DNA from: Angiostrongylus vasorum
Lineage: Eukaryota > Nematoda > Chromadorea > Rhabditida > Metastrongylidae
Length of the DNA stretch: 64,000 nucleotides
Reading direction: 5' to 3'
Assembly: GCA_018806985.1 (NCBI GenBank)
Contig: JADANN010000194.1
Location: 268,049 to 332,048 of the forward strand
In this document: positions 55,405-64,000 of the stretch, piece after piece
Layout: every line of letters starts with the position of its first letter
How positions within the stretch are numbered: the stretch's first letter is position 1
Notes under the pieces: model-generated
What the model saw: the letters and a program-made list of their open reading frames with translations, nothing else
Told to the model about the DNA's origin: nothing
The model's database searches: none
Made by a program: the position numbers and the translations under genes

Positions 55405-55682
55405 AATAAAGGATAAAGCTCATGGCGGTTATCAATCCCTGAGTGAAGCGCCATGCATTCGACTTCATTAAGTATCGTTGGAGGTGTTTGAGCGCATATC
55501 TGGCCTTTACAATGACTCGCGGTTGCCTCGATATATCGAGCCAGTGTTGCTATTCTCCCAGACAAGTCTGGTACCAATTTGCCGACCCCGGAGGGATGGA
55601 AGGCTTGGTGGGCCATGGGCGCGGGGGATTGATTCTACGTGTGTCGCAGTGGTGCCTCGAACCACTGCGCCACACGCGCCCT
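55405..55682 (-). mobile_element. SINE-A copy, near full length
   Basis: It runs in minus orientation from AAAGGATAAAGCTCATGGCG through CCCAGACAAGTCTGGTACCA to CCACTGCGCCACACGCGCCC (A-box side). The head is intact. Confidence 0.8.
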
Positions 55683-56058
55683 TCATTACATCTTTCTTAC
55701 ATGAATTATTTAAACCTTTCCCATCTTCTTCAGCTTGAGAGCCTAAAAATACAAACTAGGGAAGATTGATCAGTGAAAAGAAAGTGAACAGCATAAGCTT
55801 GCTGTGAAAAATGCTCTGAAAATGATGAAAAACATTGTGGACTTAAGGCTTGCTTCGAAATAAACTTTGAACTTTCAAGGCACGAAAATTCTCAAAACCA
55901 GGTCATGTCTCAAAAGACCGACTTTCTATAGACCTCGGCATAGATAGTTGATATATTTATTTATTTATACGATCTTATAAATTGATCTTCTTTAGCTGAT
56001 GCGAGGTTGGTATAGGTCATCGTTGTGGTTGTCGTTGTTGTTGGTGTTGTTGGTCGAT

Positions 56059-56094
56059 GGCTGATGTTTCGGCGATTTCGCCTTCCTCTGAGCC
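56059..56094 (-). ncRNA. Broken hammerhead motif in left pLTR
   Basis: On the minus strand: GGCT, CAGAGGA (T to A in the core), stem II GGCG/CGCC, GAAAC, ATC, AGCC. The invariant U of CUGANGA is lost, so it should be inactive. Its mirror at 56839 is intact. Confidence 0.55.
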
Positions 56095-56224
56095 TAGACG
56101 TAATTTATATTAGAATACTTTAATTATTCGGTGGAAAATGCTATAGTATTAATGAAGATCAGAGTTTTAAATAGATGGTGGGTTAGGATGCTACGGTCAA
56201 ACTGAATGCCACCCAATACCCTAC

Positions 56225-56651
56225 GCCGTCAGTTAGTTCCCAACCGTCTCTGTGATCGTTTGTGCAGCTCAGAAAACTGTATGATCTGTCCCTAACGGGA
56301 GAGACAGGGATTGCATGAGTTCAGGTATAATATACTTGATCTCATGTAGCGCATGCGGTGAGGAATACATTGGGGAAACGGGTAGACCACTCCGTGTCCG
56401 CACAAAAGAACATCCAGATGGGAAAGCCAAAATTCGTCAAAACACTCCTCTAGGTACGCATAGGGCACAAAAGCACAACGGCGATGATTTCGAAGTGACT
56501 GTACGGGTCCTAGCGCAGGAATCGAAAACATCAACGCGCAAAACTCTTGAAGCGTTTTTTGATAAATTTCAAAAATCCAAAGATGAACCGGAAAGACGAG
56601 TGCCTTACTATCACACGTGACCTGGCGCCCTATTTCAAAATGATATTTTGA
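56225..56651 (+). pseudogene. PLE C-terminus with GIY-YIG endonuclease domain, frameshifted
   Basis: PLEs pair a reverse transcriptase with a C-terminal GIY-YIG nuclease (known). Here the piece starts in LVPNRLCDRLCSSENCMICP (zinc-finger-like cysteines). One extra C near 56290 then shifts frame into SSGIIYLISCSACGEEYIGE, which holds both GIY-like (GIIY) and YIG halves, then RPLRVRTKEH. A second shift near 56575 leads to [17 protein letters not shown] and a stop at 56649-56651. The longest open piece is 56315-56620. No RT is present, so it cannot act alone. Confidence 0.82.
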
Positions 56652-56838
56652 CCCCGGGGTGTGCTCGCGACCCCACGTGAACAACGCGTGGGCCAGTCCC
56701 ACTCGTAACATCACGGTGAGCACCCTTTCACTTTGACCGTAGCATCCTAGCCCACAATCTATTTAAAACTTTGATCTTCATTAATACCTTAGCCTTTTCC
56801 ACCGAATAATTAAAGTATTCTGATATAAAATACGTCCA

Positions 56839-56874
56839 GGCTCTGAGGAAGGCGAAATCGCCGAAACGTCAGCC
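56839..56874 (+). ncRNA. Hammerhead ribozyme motif (PLE type), best copy
   Basis: GGCT (stem I 5' strand), CTGAGGA, stem II GGCG/CGCC with a short A-rich loop, GAAAC, GTC, AGCC (stem I 3' strand). Stem I pairs perfectly over 4 bases, and all invariant core bases are present. Stem III has no loop; the palindrome ACGT can pair between two copies. Predicted cleavage falls after GTC at 56870. Self-cleavage is inferred, not shown. Confidence 0.8.
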
Positions 56875-57803
56875 GTCGACCAACAACACCAACAACAACG
56901 ACAACCACAACGATGACCTATACCAACCTCGCATCAGCTAAGGAAGATCAGTTTATAAGATCATATAAATAAATAAATAAATATATCAACCAGGTCATAT
57001 CGTTTGAACTGAGAGTAATCTAGCTGTCGTGCTGTCAGAAAACCACACGTTCTTCTTAATCTTGTTGCTTCAACCTCGCTTTTCAAATATCTGAGAGGAA
57101 CACTAAGGATTATCGATGGGAATAAAGATTGTAACAAAAAAGGGAATAATTATTGATCAAAATGCAGAAAAAAATCAATTTTAGGATAGATTTTGCTGCA
57201 CTCACAATCGCACTCCTTTCCAACAACGCCATTTTTTTCGTCTTCGTGGTCCGTAGAATCAATCTTTTCGAGAATTTCCTCATTCATCTTTCGTATCTAA
57301 AACGTTGCATTTCAGAAACGTCGAAGTTTCGTTTATCTTTTTTTTCACCAGAAAATCCTTCCCAGTAATGAGTTGTTTCCAGAGACATTGCAAAACTGTA
57401 ATTTTGACCTTGTTCTATCCAAACCCATACGCTTTGGAAAAATTGACCTTTAAGGCTTTTCCCTGCGACTGGGTGTTTTGCAGGCGACACTCATTTTTGT
57501 AAATTTTGCAGGATCCTCAGCTACGTCTAGGTTTATTAACGAAAGTGTTGTGGAATTGGCGCATAGGAATTGAATTCTACCACCATTCCATGACCGATGA
57601 ACTCAGGAACTTTGTCTTTTTTTTCTTTGAATGCCAAAAAGTTACCTCTGTTTGCTCATGTTATCAGAAACGCTTTATTAGGCGGCGGAAAAAAAAACAA
57701 CTGAACACAAGCGAAAAGCGTTCTGGCACGGCTTTTTTTCCCTCAAATCACAGATGTTTTATGGTTACACACGGTTGCATTCACGCATTTTTATCTTTGT
57801 AGT

Positions 57804-58089
57804 GAAAGGATGAAAGGATAAAGCTCTCGGCGTTGATCATTCCCTCAGAGATTCACCATGCGTTCTACTGCATTAAACATCGTTGGAGGTGTCTGAACAC
57901 ATATCTGGCCTTTACAATGACTCGCGGTGGCCTACCGATGTATCGAGCCAGTCCTGCTATCCTCCCAGACAAATCTGGTACCAATTTGTCGACCCCGGAG
58001 GGATGGAAGGCTAGACGGGCCACGGGCGCGGGGATCGATTCCACATGTGTGTCGCAGTGGCGCCTCCAACCACAGCACTACACGCGCCT
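57804..58089 (-). mobile_element. SINE-A copy, near full length
   Basis: It starts with a duplicated tail unit (AAAGGATGAAAGGATAAAGC), keeps CTCCCAGACAAATCTGGTAC and GGGATCGATTCCACATGTGT, and ends CACAGCACTACACGCGCC (mutated A box). Confidence 0.78.
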
Positions 58090-58280
58090 ATGTTTTTAGA
58101 ATGAATTATATTCTACATAGGATTTTCTTTTAGAGCAAGTTATTCTACTATCTTGAATTCTGAAAGAACTTCTGATGTCGCGACAATTCGTTTTCTAGCC
58201 ATATAATGCATTTTGCAAGAGCGTAATGAATAAATGGAAAAAAACTGCAGAACATGGATATAAATGTATTAATTCTTCCT

Positions 58281-58661
58281 AATAACTCAAAAGACCGACT
58301 TTTTATAAGCCTCGGCATAGATAGTTGATATATCTATTTGTATGATCTTATAAACTGATCTTGTTGAGCCAATGCGAGGTTGGCATAGGTCTTCGTTGTC
58401 GTTGTCGTTGTTGTTTTCGTTGCTGTTGGTGTTGCTGGTCGATGGCAAACGTTTCGGCGATTTTAGCCACTGAGTAGACTGAGTGGACTAAGTCCCACTC
58501 ATAACAGCACAGCTCTGAGGAGGGCGAAATCACCGAAACGTTAGCCATCGACCAGCAGCACCAACAGCAACGAAAACAACAACGACAACGACAACGAAGA
58601 CCTAAACCAACCTCGCATTGGCTCAACAAGATCACTTTATACGACCATATAAATAAATATG
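58281..58661. mobile_element. Foldback PLE remnant
   Basis: Left arm from CTCAAAAGACCGACTTTTTA; right arm CGACAACGACAACGAAGACC to ATATAAATAAATATG. The middle is only about 50 bases (GTCCCACTCATAACAGCAC). A hammerhead relic is at 58511-58546. Flank similarity (TTCTTC near 58273 and 58665) is too weak to prove a duplication. Confidence 0.65.
58511..58546 (+). ncRNA. Degraded hammerhead motif
   Basis: AGCT, CTGAGGA, stem II GGCG/CACC with one mismatch, GAAAC, GTT, AGCC. The core is intact and GUU is an allowed but poorer cleavage triplet. ACGT palindrome is retained. Weak activity is conceivable. Confidence 0.5.
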
Positions 58662-59489
58662 ATTTCTTCTTGTATTTTTCAATCAAAGGACGCCACATTG
58701 ATATTAAACAGGGAAAAAAACCAACTCGGGTACAGGTTATCATTGTTAATATCATTGCCATTCATAAGTAATAGGGTGCGAAAAGTACAATGGTTAGACT
58801 TGACATGCAATACATGCATGGTCATCAGATCAGCCATACTCCTGCTAAGAACTGGAAAAGTTCTCGCCGATACTGGAGAGCGGGACATTGGTTGTGTGTG
58901 GTGAACATCTGGGGGCGTTCTAATAGAGCTTGCTGCTGAACCCACATGCAAATCCGAAGACTTTATGGATAACCGGAACAACGAAGCGACTGAAAAGTGC
59001 TTGGATCCACATGCACGAAGCCTGGTTATTTAAATAAATGGAATAAGGAAGCAAAAGCCATGTCAGCTTTGTGCATTTGTACGAATAATACTGTTGACCT
59101 AACCTTTTTGTTGTATTCAATTCCATCGTGTACATCACTGGTGGTGCGTTTTCTTTCAGACTTCACTCTATTTTGCGGCGTTTTATGAATGACCATTGCT
59201 GATAAGGAGAAACCGGGTTAAACTGCAAACACATTGCCACGAAATAACAAGAGATAACGAATCACTAATAAGTATCGATTTCTTGATACCGATAATCAAT
59301 AGCAATATGTCGGAACGAAACTGATAAAGTTACGCTTGCAAATAGAGCAGAAGTGTAGTGCTAGGAGTTGTTGCATAGTTATGTAATCCTAGCCACGTTT
59401 TAAAAATATCTCTGCTGCGCTTCTTTCTTCTTGTTTTCGCTTGCCATCAGGGTGTTCAGAGCAAGATGGCTTTGTAGTATATGTAAACT

Positions 59490-59870
59490 TAGGCATTTGC
59501 AAAATTCTGGACTGCAGGTATCTGCGGTGAGGAACGAACGCGGGTCTTCCACTGCGCCGTTTTCCTACCCGTATTTATAGGTGTCGTCTGCAGTCACTCA
59601 TCAGTGGAATTGATCTGGGGAGCACAAATCGGGATTGAACCCAGTTAAGCTGAAGCTACAGTATAAATCACAATGTAATCACCTTTCGTTTACTGGCTGA
59701 ACCCGCATGGTGTGGTGGTGAACACGTTAGCCTTCGGGAAGTGTAATAGCGGGTTCGATCTCCACAGCAGACGTCTGAGGTTCGGAGTTTTGCAAATATC
59801 TCAGCATCATTGTGGTTATATTTCACATCATACCCTGCCATGAAAAAAAGGATGGGCAATAAAAAGTGAT
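59490..59870. mobile_element. Inverted SINE-B pair
   Basis: A minus partial copy (59490-59690: GGCATTTGCAAAATTCTGGA, GGAGCACAAATCGGGATTGA) is followed by a plus copy (CCCGCATGGTGTGGTGGTGA, GCGGGTTCGATCTCCACAGC, GGAGTTTTGCAAATATCTCA) that ends in the AT microsatellite. Confidence 0.65.
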
Positions 59871-59871
59871 T

Positions 59872-59888
59872 ATATATATATATATATA

Positions 59889-59939
<51 letters not shown>
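59872..59939. repeat. (AT)n microsatellite
   Basis: About 67 bases of AT with one interrupting AG step near 59888, at the 3' end of a SINE-B copy. Confidence 0.95.
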
Positions 59940-59942
<3 letters not shown>

Positions 59943-61510
59943 TACTCCAGTCCATTATTGCTCCAGTCTTTTTCAAACAGAAATTTAAAGGAGTATTGGT
60001 GCAATACAATTACAAAAAAAATGATTTTTTTAAAGAAACACGGAAGTTTCCTGCAACCTTGACGTATTCCGCGACATCCTGGTGTCTTTCTGGAAGAAAC
60101 CTCGCTTGTTCAATCATTTCGCTGCACGAAAAACGAAGCTTCGACCAGAAATAAGCGGAAAGAGAACGAGCTGCCGGCTTTCAAAAACCATACTTTCATC
60201 GTAACAAAGTATAAGAGTTGCATTTTTTTTCCTGGCGAAAATTATACATTGTAATGGTCATTATTTGACTTAATAAGGTTTATGGCCTAACATATTTTTT
60301 TCAGGTACGAAATGTCGAGCTGAATCATTTCTAACACATACGAATTGATACCAATGCATGCCGCTACGAACATGATTAACAAGGAATTGAGTCTCTGTCA
60401 TCAGTTCTATGCGTAGAAAAAAGTAGAAAAATATGAATGGCACCAAAGTTGTAAAAATACACTTTTCAGACGGCAAGGATGGATGCAATATTGATAACAA
60501 AAGTTTTAATTCTGGTGGTAAAATACAACCCTTTTAGTAAAAATTTCATGGAACTGTATAAGTGAAGTTACCACTGGAATTCTTTCTTCTGCATTTGAAC
60601 TCTATATGAAAACAAGAAACTTCTGGAAGAAGCAGTCCTAAATCGCAACCAACTACTAGAACCAAGACAATATGAAAAAAAGGAAACGAAAAGAAAGTGG
60701 AGACGCTAATATTGAAAAAAAACACTGTTCATAGAAGATAAAGGCAGTTTGTCAGAGAATGGAATACGTATGGAATATTTTCTTACATAAACGAAGCGCA
60801 TTTTTGTTGCTCTTCTCGCAGCGAGATAATTTCGATATCAAAGCTTCTTCATGTATTCATTTAGTTACCAAGCCAGAAATGTGCGAAAGCTGCTTCATTC
60901 TTGTGGAAGGAGTATTATTCAATAGTACAGAGCTGTCTGGATGTGGCTAATGTCAAAAGGAAAGAAATATCCGTAGAAACGTGGGAGATCACGACGAAAC
61001 ATTGCAACCACACGAGGGTTTCTTATCTGAGAATGTTCCTTTTGTCTGAGAGGTGGGGGTGGGGGAGGGAGCGTCATTTTTGATACCGGATAAAATTTCA
61101 GAATGTAGTCGTATTTTGTATGTACCGTTGATGACCAAAACAGTGCGTCCTGTTTAAAGATGTTTACTATGAGATAGAAATTTCCGCAGATAATTTTGTT
61201 AGAATTCCTGTCACTTGTTGTTTCCAGTAGACCATCATGTGATTTGAGCGAATCAAGCGACTCGAGAGAACACCAGTTGCCTCTTCTTACGTTCCTGTTG
61301 AAGTCCTAAGTTGATCAGTGGGCTCTGCTCCCTTGAGAAGAACGAATGGTATCATGTTGTGGTTTATTATGAAGAAGTATGATCGTCGGTATCAGTGGTC
61401 GCCCTGTTTTGCCACATGTTGACATTCCATAAATCCATGCGACTGACCACCTTTACCTATTTGCATTGAATACTTGCTTTATACTTCATACTTGAATGGT
61501 CCGTTGTTTG
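59940..61510. other. No gene recognised
   Basis: A G-rich run GGTGGGGGTGGGGGAGGGAG lies at 61052. Frames at 60270-60500 (minus) and 60759-61083 (plus) are unrecognised. Confidence 0.4.
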
Positions 61511-61814
61511 CTGGTTAAGCTATTCTGGTTCCCTGGAATCCCGAGGTCAGCCTGGCCAAAGTCTGCCCCAGGCCTTCACCACCACAGGCAGTCGCAGCCC
61601 TTGTGGATTAGAGGGAGATTTGCCACCATGCGACTTTAATACAAGGACGGTGGTGGACCCTAGTAATGGTTTACTCTTAGCTAGGCTTTCTGATGGGAAC
61701 GCCGGATTCCTTCTCAGCTTGGGAGACCCTGCCATGGGATGAATCCCCACTGTACATCGCAGTCCGACACCCTGGAACACCTCCCAGCCACGATGAGGCG
61801 GTAAACCATTGGAA
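61511..61814 (-). mobile_element. Dispersed repeat E, probable RTE 5' untranslated region
   Basis: Second copy of the block at 41036-41345 (GGTCAGCCTGGCCAAAGTCT, GATGAATCCCCACTGTACAT, CCACGATGAGGCGGTAAACC). Its minus frame AGSPKLRRNPAFPSESLAKS runs without stops for 77 residues, probably a conserved RTE leader rather than a host protein. Confidence 0.55.
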
Positions 61815-62342
61815 GGTTTGCAATGAATAGATTAAGTAAATATCACAAGAAAAGGAAAACCTCCCCTGACTGTCGGCCTTATGAAGCAAACATTTCACTC
61901 ATAATCTCGCCTAGTACCATGAGGACCAGCAGGACACATTTAGGTACATTTGCTCAAGTTGGTGGACGTAAGTATCACTTAAAATGTGTATGTACAACCT
62001 GAAAATTTACAGAAAAATCTATAGAAAAACTACGCTACGAAAAAAATGAATAGTGGCTGAGTTGAATCGTACAGAAATCTGTTGAAATTTCTCATACAGA
62101 AATCCCTGGAATTTCTTTCGTTGGAGCACTACTATAAGCTTTCAAAGAAATGCGGTTGTAAATAAGCTGGAAAAAAAAGAACAGAGTGGAAGAATTGAAA
62201 AAAAATTGGGTGGATAGCCTAGTGAAAGTGATCTCGTTCGTTAGACGAACGCAGCAGCATAACAATCCAAGCACCTCATCCGGCAGCAGTCGGGAACTTG
62301 GTGCTACACTTGTCATAGATGGCTGACTCCCTCTAACTTACG

Positions 62343-63330
62343 TCACGTCGAAGCACCATAGACGGCTATCGCAGTTGTCCACGATTGACCGGCATTCAAC
62401 GACATCCTTGATGAAAAAGTCCTCAAACGTGAGACGAACCCACACCCAAAAAGTCCAAAAACCTTCGTGGGTGGTGGATAGGGAGAAACGAATCGATCAC
62501 AGGAAGTGCTATGATTCGCACGGTGTGATACTTGTGATATCAGGTCGTGTAATTTCATCAGCATTACTCGTCGCCCCGTTGATCGACGAGAGAATAAACG
62601 AGCGCGCGCAAATCTTCCACTTCTCGCTGTCACGTGCAAGAGTAGCCCATAGGTTCTGCTCGCTAAGGTGCCCGTTGAGCATACCATCCTTCTTCTAGGA
62701 TATTTGTGAGGAACTTTGACCATTGAATTGGTGTTCTTCCAAAAGTACTTTGATATCTAGAGGAATCCAACCACTAGTGGTCCTGTTAATCAATTGGCGT
62801 TCATACGTATTATGTGCAAGGCATATCTTCTACATTTCAGCTTATAGAGTGTCATCTTTGATTTTTGAAAGTTGACGCGAGTCGGAGCTTTGTATCCCTT
62901 CCCTTGCTTGTGTGACACGGGATACTCCTGGCATAGTCCTTTTGACTGCGTGCGTTCAATAATGCTTAGTGACATATTATCCTGCTTACGCAGCGACCAG
63001 GTTTCTGGCGCATACGTTAGTGCAGGAAGAATCGTGGAGTCGAAAAGGTGGGCGAGAAGACGGGTGTTCTATATTCCCCTCACTACATACTCTGTGCTCT
63101 TGAAAGCTTCTCATGCCGCTCGCTTCATCCTGCTCGACTTTGCAGCTAAGCCGATCATCATGCTGACTTCCGGCCTTAAATAGATGTAAATGGAGTGTTT
63201 GGAGAAGAAAGTTCCGTTGAACGTGAATGCTGCATGCGAAACGCATCCGATCATCATGAACATCGTTTGGGTGAGATTTAGCCAAAGTCAAATTTTTTCC
63301 ACAGGCTTTATCAAACTCGACAAGCATTCG
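62343..63330 (-). pseudogene. Decayed RTE retrotransposon 3' part
   Basis: Minus-strand MLVEFDKACGKN at 63327 matches the RTE segment just after the FADD motif. Later pieces (RTMPGVSRVTQAREGIQSSD, TTSGWIPLDIK, then WATLARDSEKWK) follow the RTE C-terminal order with frameshifts. A separate insertion from the 38.7-40.5 kb copy. Confidence 0.65.
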
Positions 63331-63519
63331 TTCAGTTTGGCCGATGTTTCATGTTACAAGAACGATATAAGCAGCAAAGCAAAGATGGTGTTATTGCCAA
63401 CAATTCATTTTCATTCCCACGTTGTTACATTCCACGGTCAGCACGACGTTCTCGACGAGTCTGGTAACCAATTTTGGTCTTTAACACATTAAATAAAAAT
63501 TTACAAACATAGGAAAATG

Positions 63520-63735
63520 AGGTCCCACTCGTAACATTACGGATCTGAGGAAGGAGAAAACGCCGTCAGCCATCAACAAACAACACAAACATCAACGACA
63601 GCAACAACGACAGCGACAACGAAGACATATACCAACCTCGATCAGCATAAGAAGATCAGTTCAAGGGATCATATAAATAAATATTAACAATCTAATCCGA
63701 GGTTTATAGAAAGGCGGTCTTCTGAGTTATTAAGA
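63520..63735 (+). mobile_element. PLE right-arm pLTR fragment
   Basis: It starts GGTCCCACTCGTAACATTAC, carries a deleted hammerhead (63541-63570), a CAA/CGACA-rich run, and reaches the full terminus GGTTTATAGAAAGGCGGTCT with TCTGAGTT. It shows the complete right arm that the 56.9 kb copy lacks. Confidence 0.65.
63541..63570 (+). ncRNA. Hammerhead motif lacking GAAAC
   Basis: GGAT, CTGAGGA, stem II region, then CGCC joined directly to GTCAGCC. The GAAAC element is deleted, so it is dead. Confidence 0.5.
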
Positions 63736-63783
63736 GATGTTCCCGCGAAAGGGAGGTGTTGAAAATCGGCAATCAAAACTACT

Positions 63784-63858
63784 CTTCCCGGACGGGGAAT
63801 TGAATCCGGGTCTCGCATGTGACAGACACGGATACTAACCACTGTACCGCACACTACT
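63784..63858 (-). pseudogene. tRNA-Asp(GTC)-like pseudogene or SINE head
   Basis: On the minus strand CAGTGGTTAGTATCCGTGTC, CTGTCAC (anticodon GTC) and GGATTCAATTCCCCGTCCGG match D arm, anticodon arm and T arm of tRNA-Asp. The 5' acceptor strand (GTGTGCG) does not pair with the 3' strand. Confidence 0.6.
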
Positions 63859-63926
63859 ACTACTCTTCCGCTTCTCTTCGCATAGAGGGCAGAGCTGGTG
63901 GAAGTCAAGGTAAGAGCTATGTTAGA

Positions 63927-63998
63927 TCCTCGGTATTATAGCGGCTAGTAACCGCGCCTGTCAAATGCGAGAACCGGCTCCAATCCCCGGAAGCGGAG
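63927..63998 (+). pseudogene. tRNA-Asp(GTC)-like pseudogene at window edge
   Basis: TCCTCGGTATTATAGCGGCT, GCCTGTCAAATGC (anticodon GTC) and GGCTCCAATCCCCGG follow tRNA-Asp order, but the anticodon stem and acceptor stem carry mismatches. It is inverted relative to the copy at 63784. Confidence 0.55.
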
Positions 63999-64000
63999 AA

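Larger units (their letters stand above)
55910..56987 (+). mobile_element. PLE insertion with inverted pLTRs and flanking duplication
   Basis: A minus-oriented left arm (CTCAAAAGACCGACTTTCTA onward) and a plus-oriented right arm (about 56723-56987) surround a GIY-YIG coding fragment. The flanks read AACCAGGTCATGTC (55896) and AACCAGGTCATATC (56988), identical at 13 of 14 bases, consistent with a target-site duplication. The right arm stops about 40 bases short of the left arm's terminus. Confidence 0.78.

Noticed and set aside
62343..62723. A 126-residue minus frame as a host gene.
   Set aside because: Its surroundings align with the RTE C-terminal order in neighbouring frames; it is a shifted reading of that relic.

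Overview
The window looks like a repeat-rich nuclear segment from a parasitic strongylid nematode, most likely a hookworm of the Ancylostoma type. This is an inference from four things: short AT-rich introns with TTTCAG-type acceptors in the one real gene, a serine/threonine dehydratase resembling nematode homologues, decayed RTE and mariner copies whose proteins resemble hookworm elements, and Penelope-like elements (PLEs) carrying hammerhead ribozyme motifs. No sequence search was possible.

One protein-coding gene is convincing. It lies on the minus strand from 52815 down to 34587. I could assemble it base by base into 12 exons with compatible phases, giving 1269 coding bases and 422 residues. 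It encodes a PLP-dependent L-serine/L-threonine ammonia-lyase (dehydratase) with a C-terminal ACT-like regulatory domain. The exons total under 1.3 kb; the 11 introns (77 to 6238 bases) hold nearly every repeat class seen elsewhere in the window.

Layout. 1-34 kb: no convincing gene. It holds three families of tRNA-derived SINEs, PLE terminal repeats (pLTRs), two decayed mariner copies (15.2-16.15 kb plus, 28.1-28.5 kb minus), a foldback PLE remnant (26.1-26.5 kb) and long AT and TAA microsatellites. 34.6-52.8 kb: the dehydratase gene, with RTE retrotransposon debris in intron 8 (38.7-41.8 kb) and divergent PLE fragments in intron 5 (46.2-48.1 kb). 53-64 kb: a decayed PLE with a reverse transcriptase YTDD motif (53.2-54.7 kb, minus), a PLE fragment with a GIY-YIG domain flanked by inverted pLTRs and near-identical 14-base duplications (55.9-57.0 kb), a PLE foldback (58.3-58.7 kb), RTE fragments (62.3-63.3 kb) and an inverted pair of tRNA-Asp-like sequences at the right edge.

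The most interesting signal is a series of about 36-base motifs that match the hammerhead ribozyme core (CTGANGA, stem II, GAAAC, GTC) with complementary flanks forming stem I. Stem III has no loop, but its sequence ACGT is palindromic, as expected of ribozymes that act as dimers. Three copies look intact (6471, 17544, 56839); several others are broken in identifiable ways. In one PLE subfamily the motif sits immediately upstream of CAA-rich sequence, so self-cleavage would leave an RNA with a CAA-rich 5' end.
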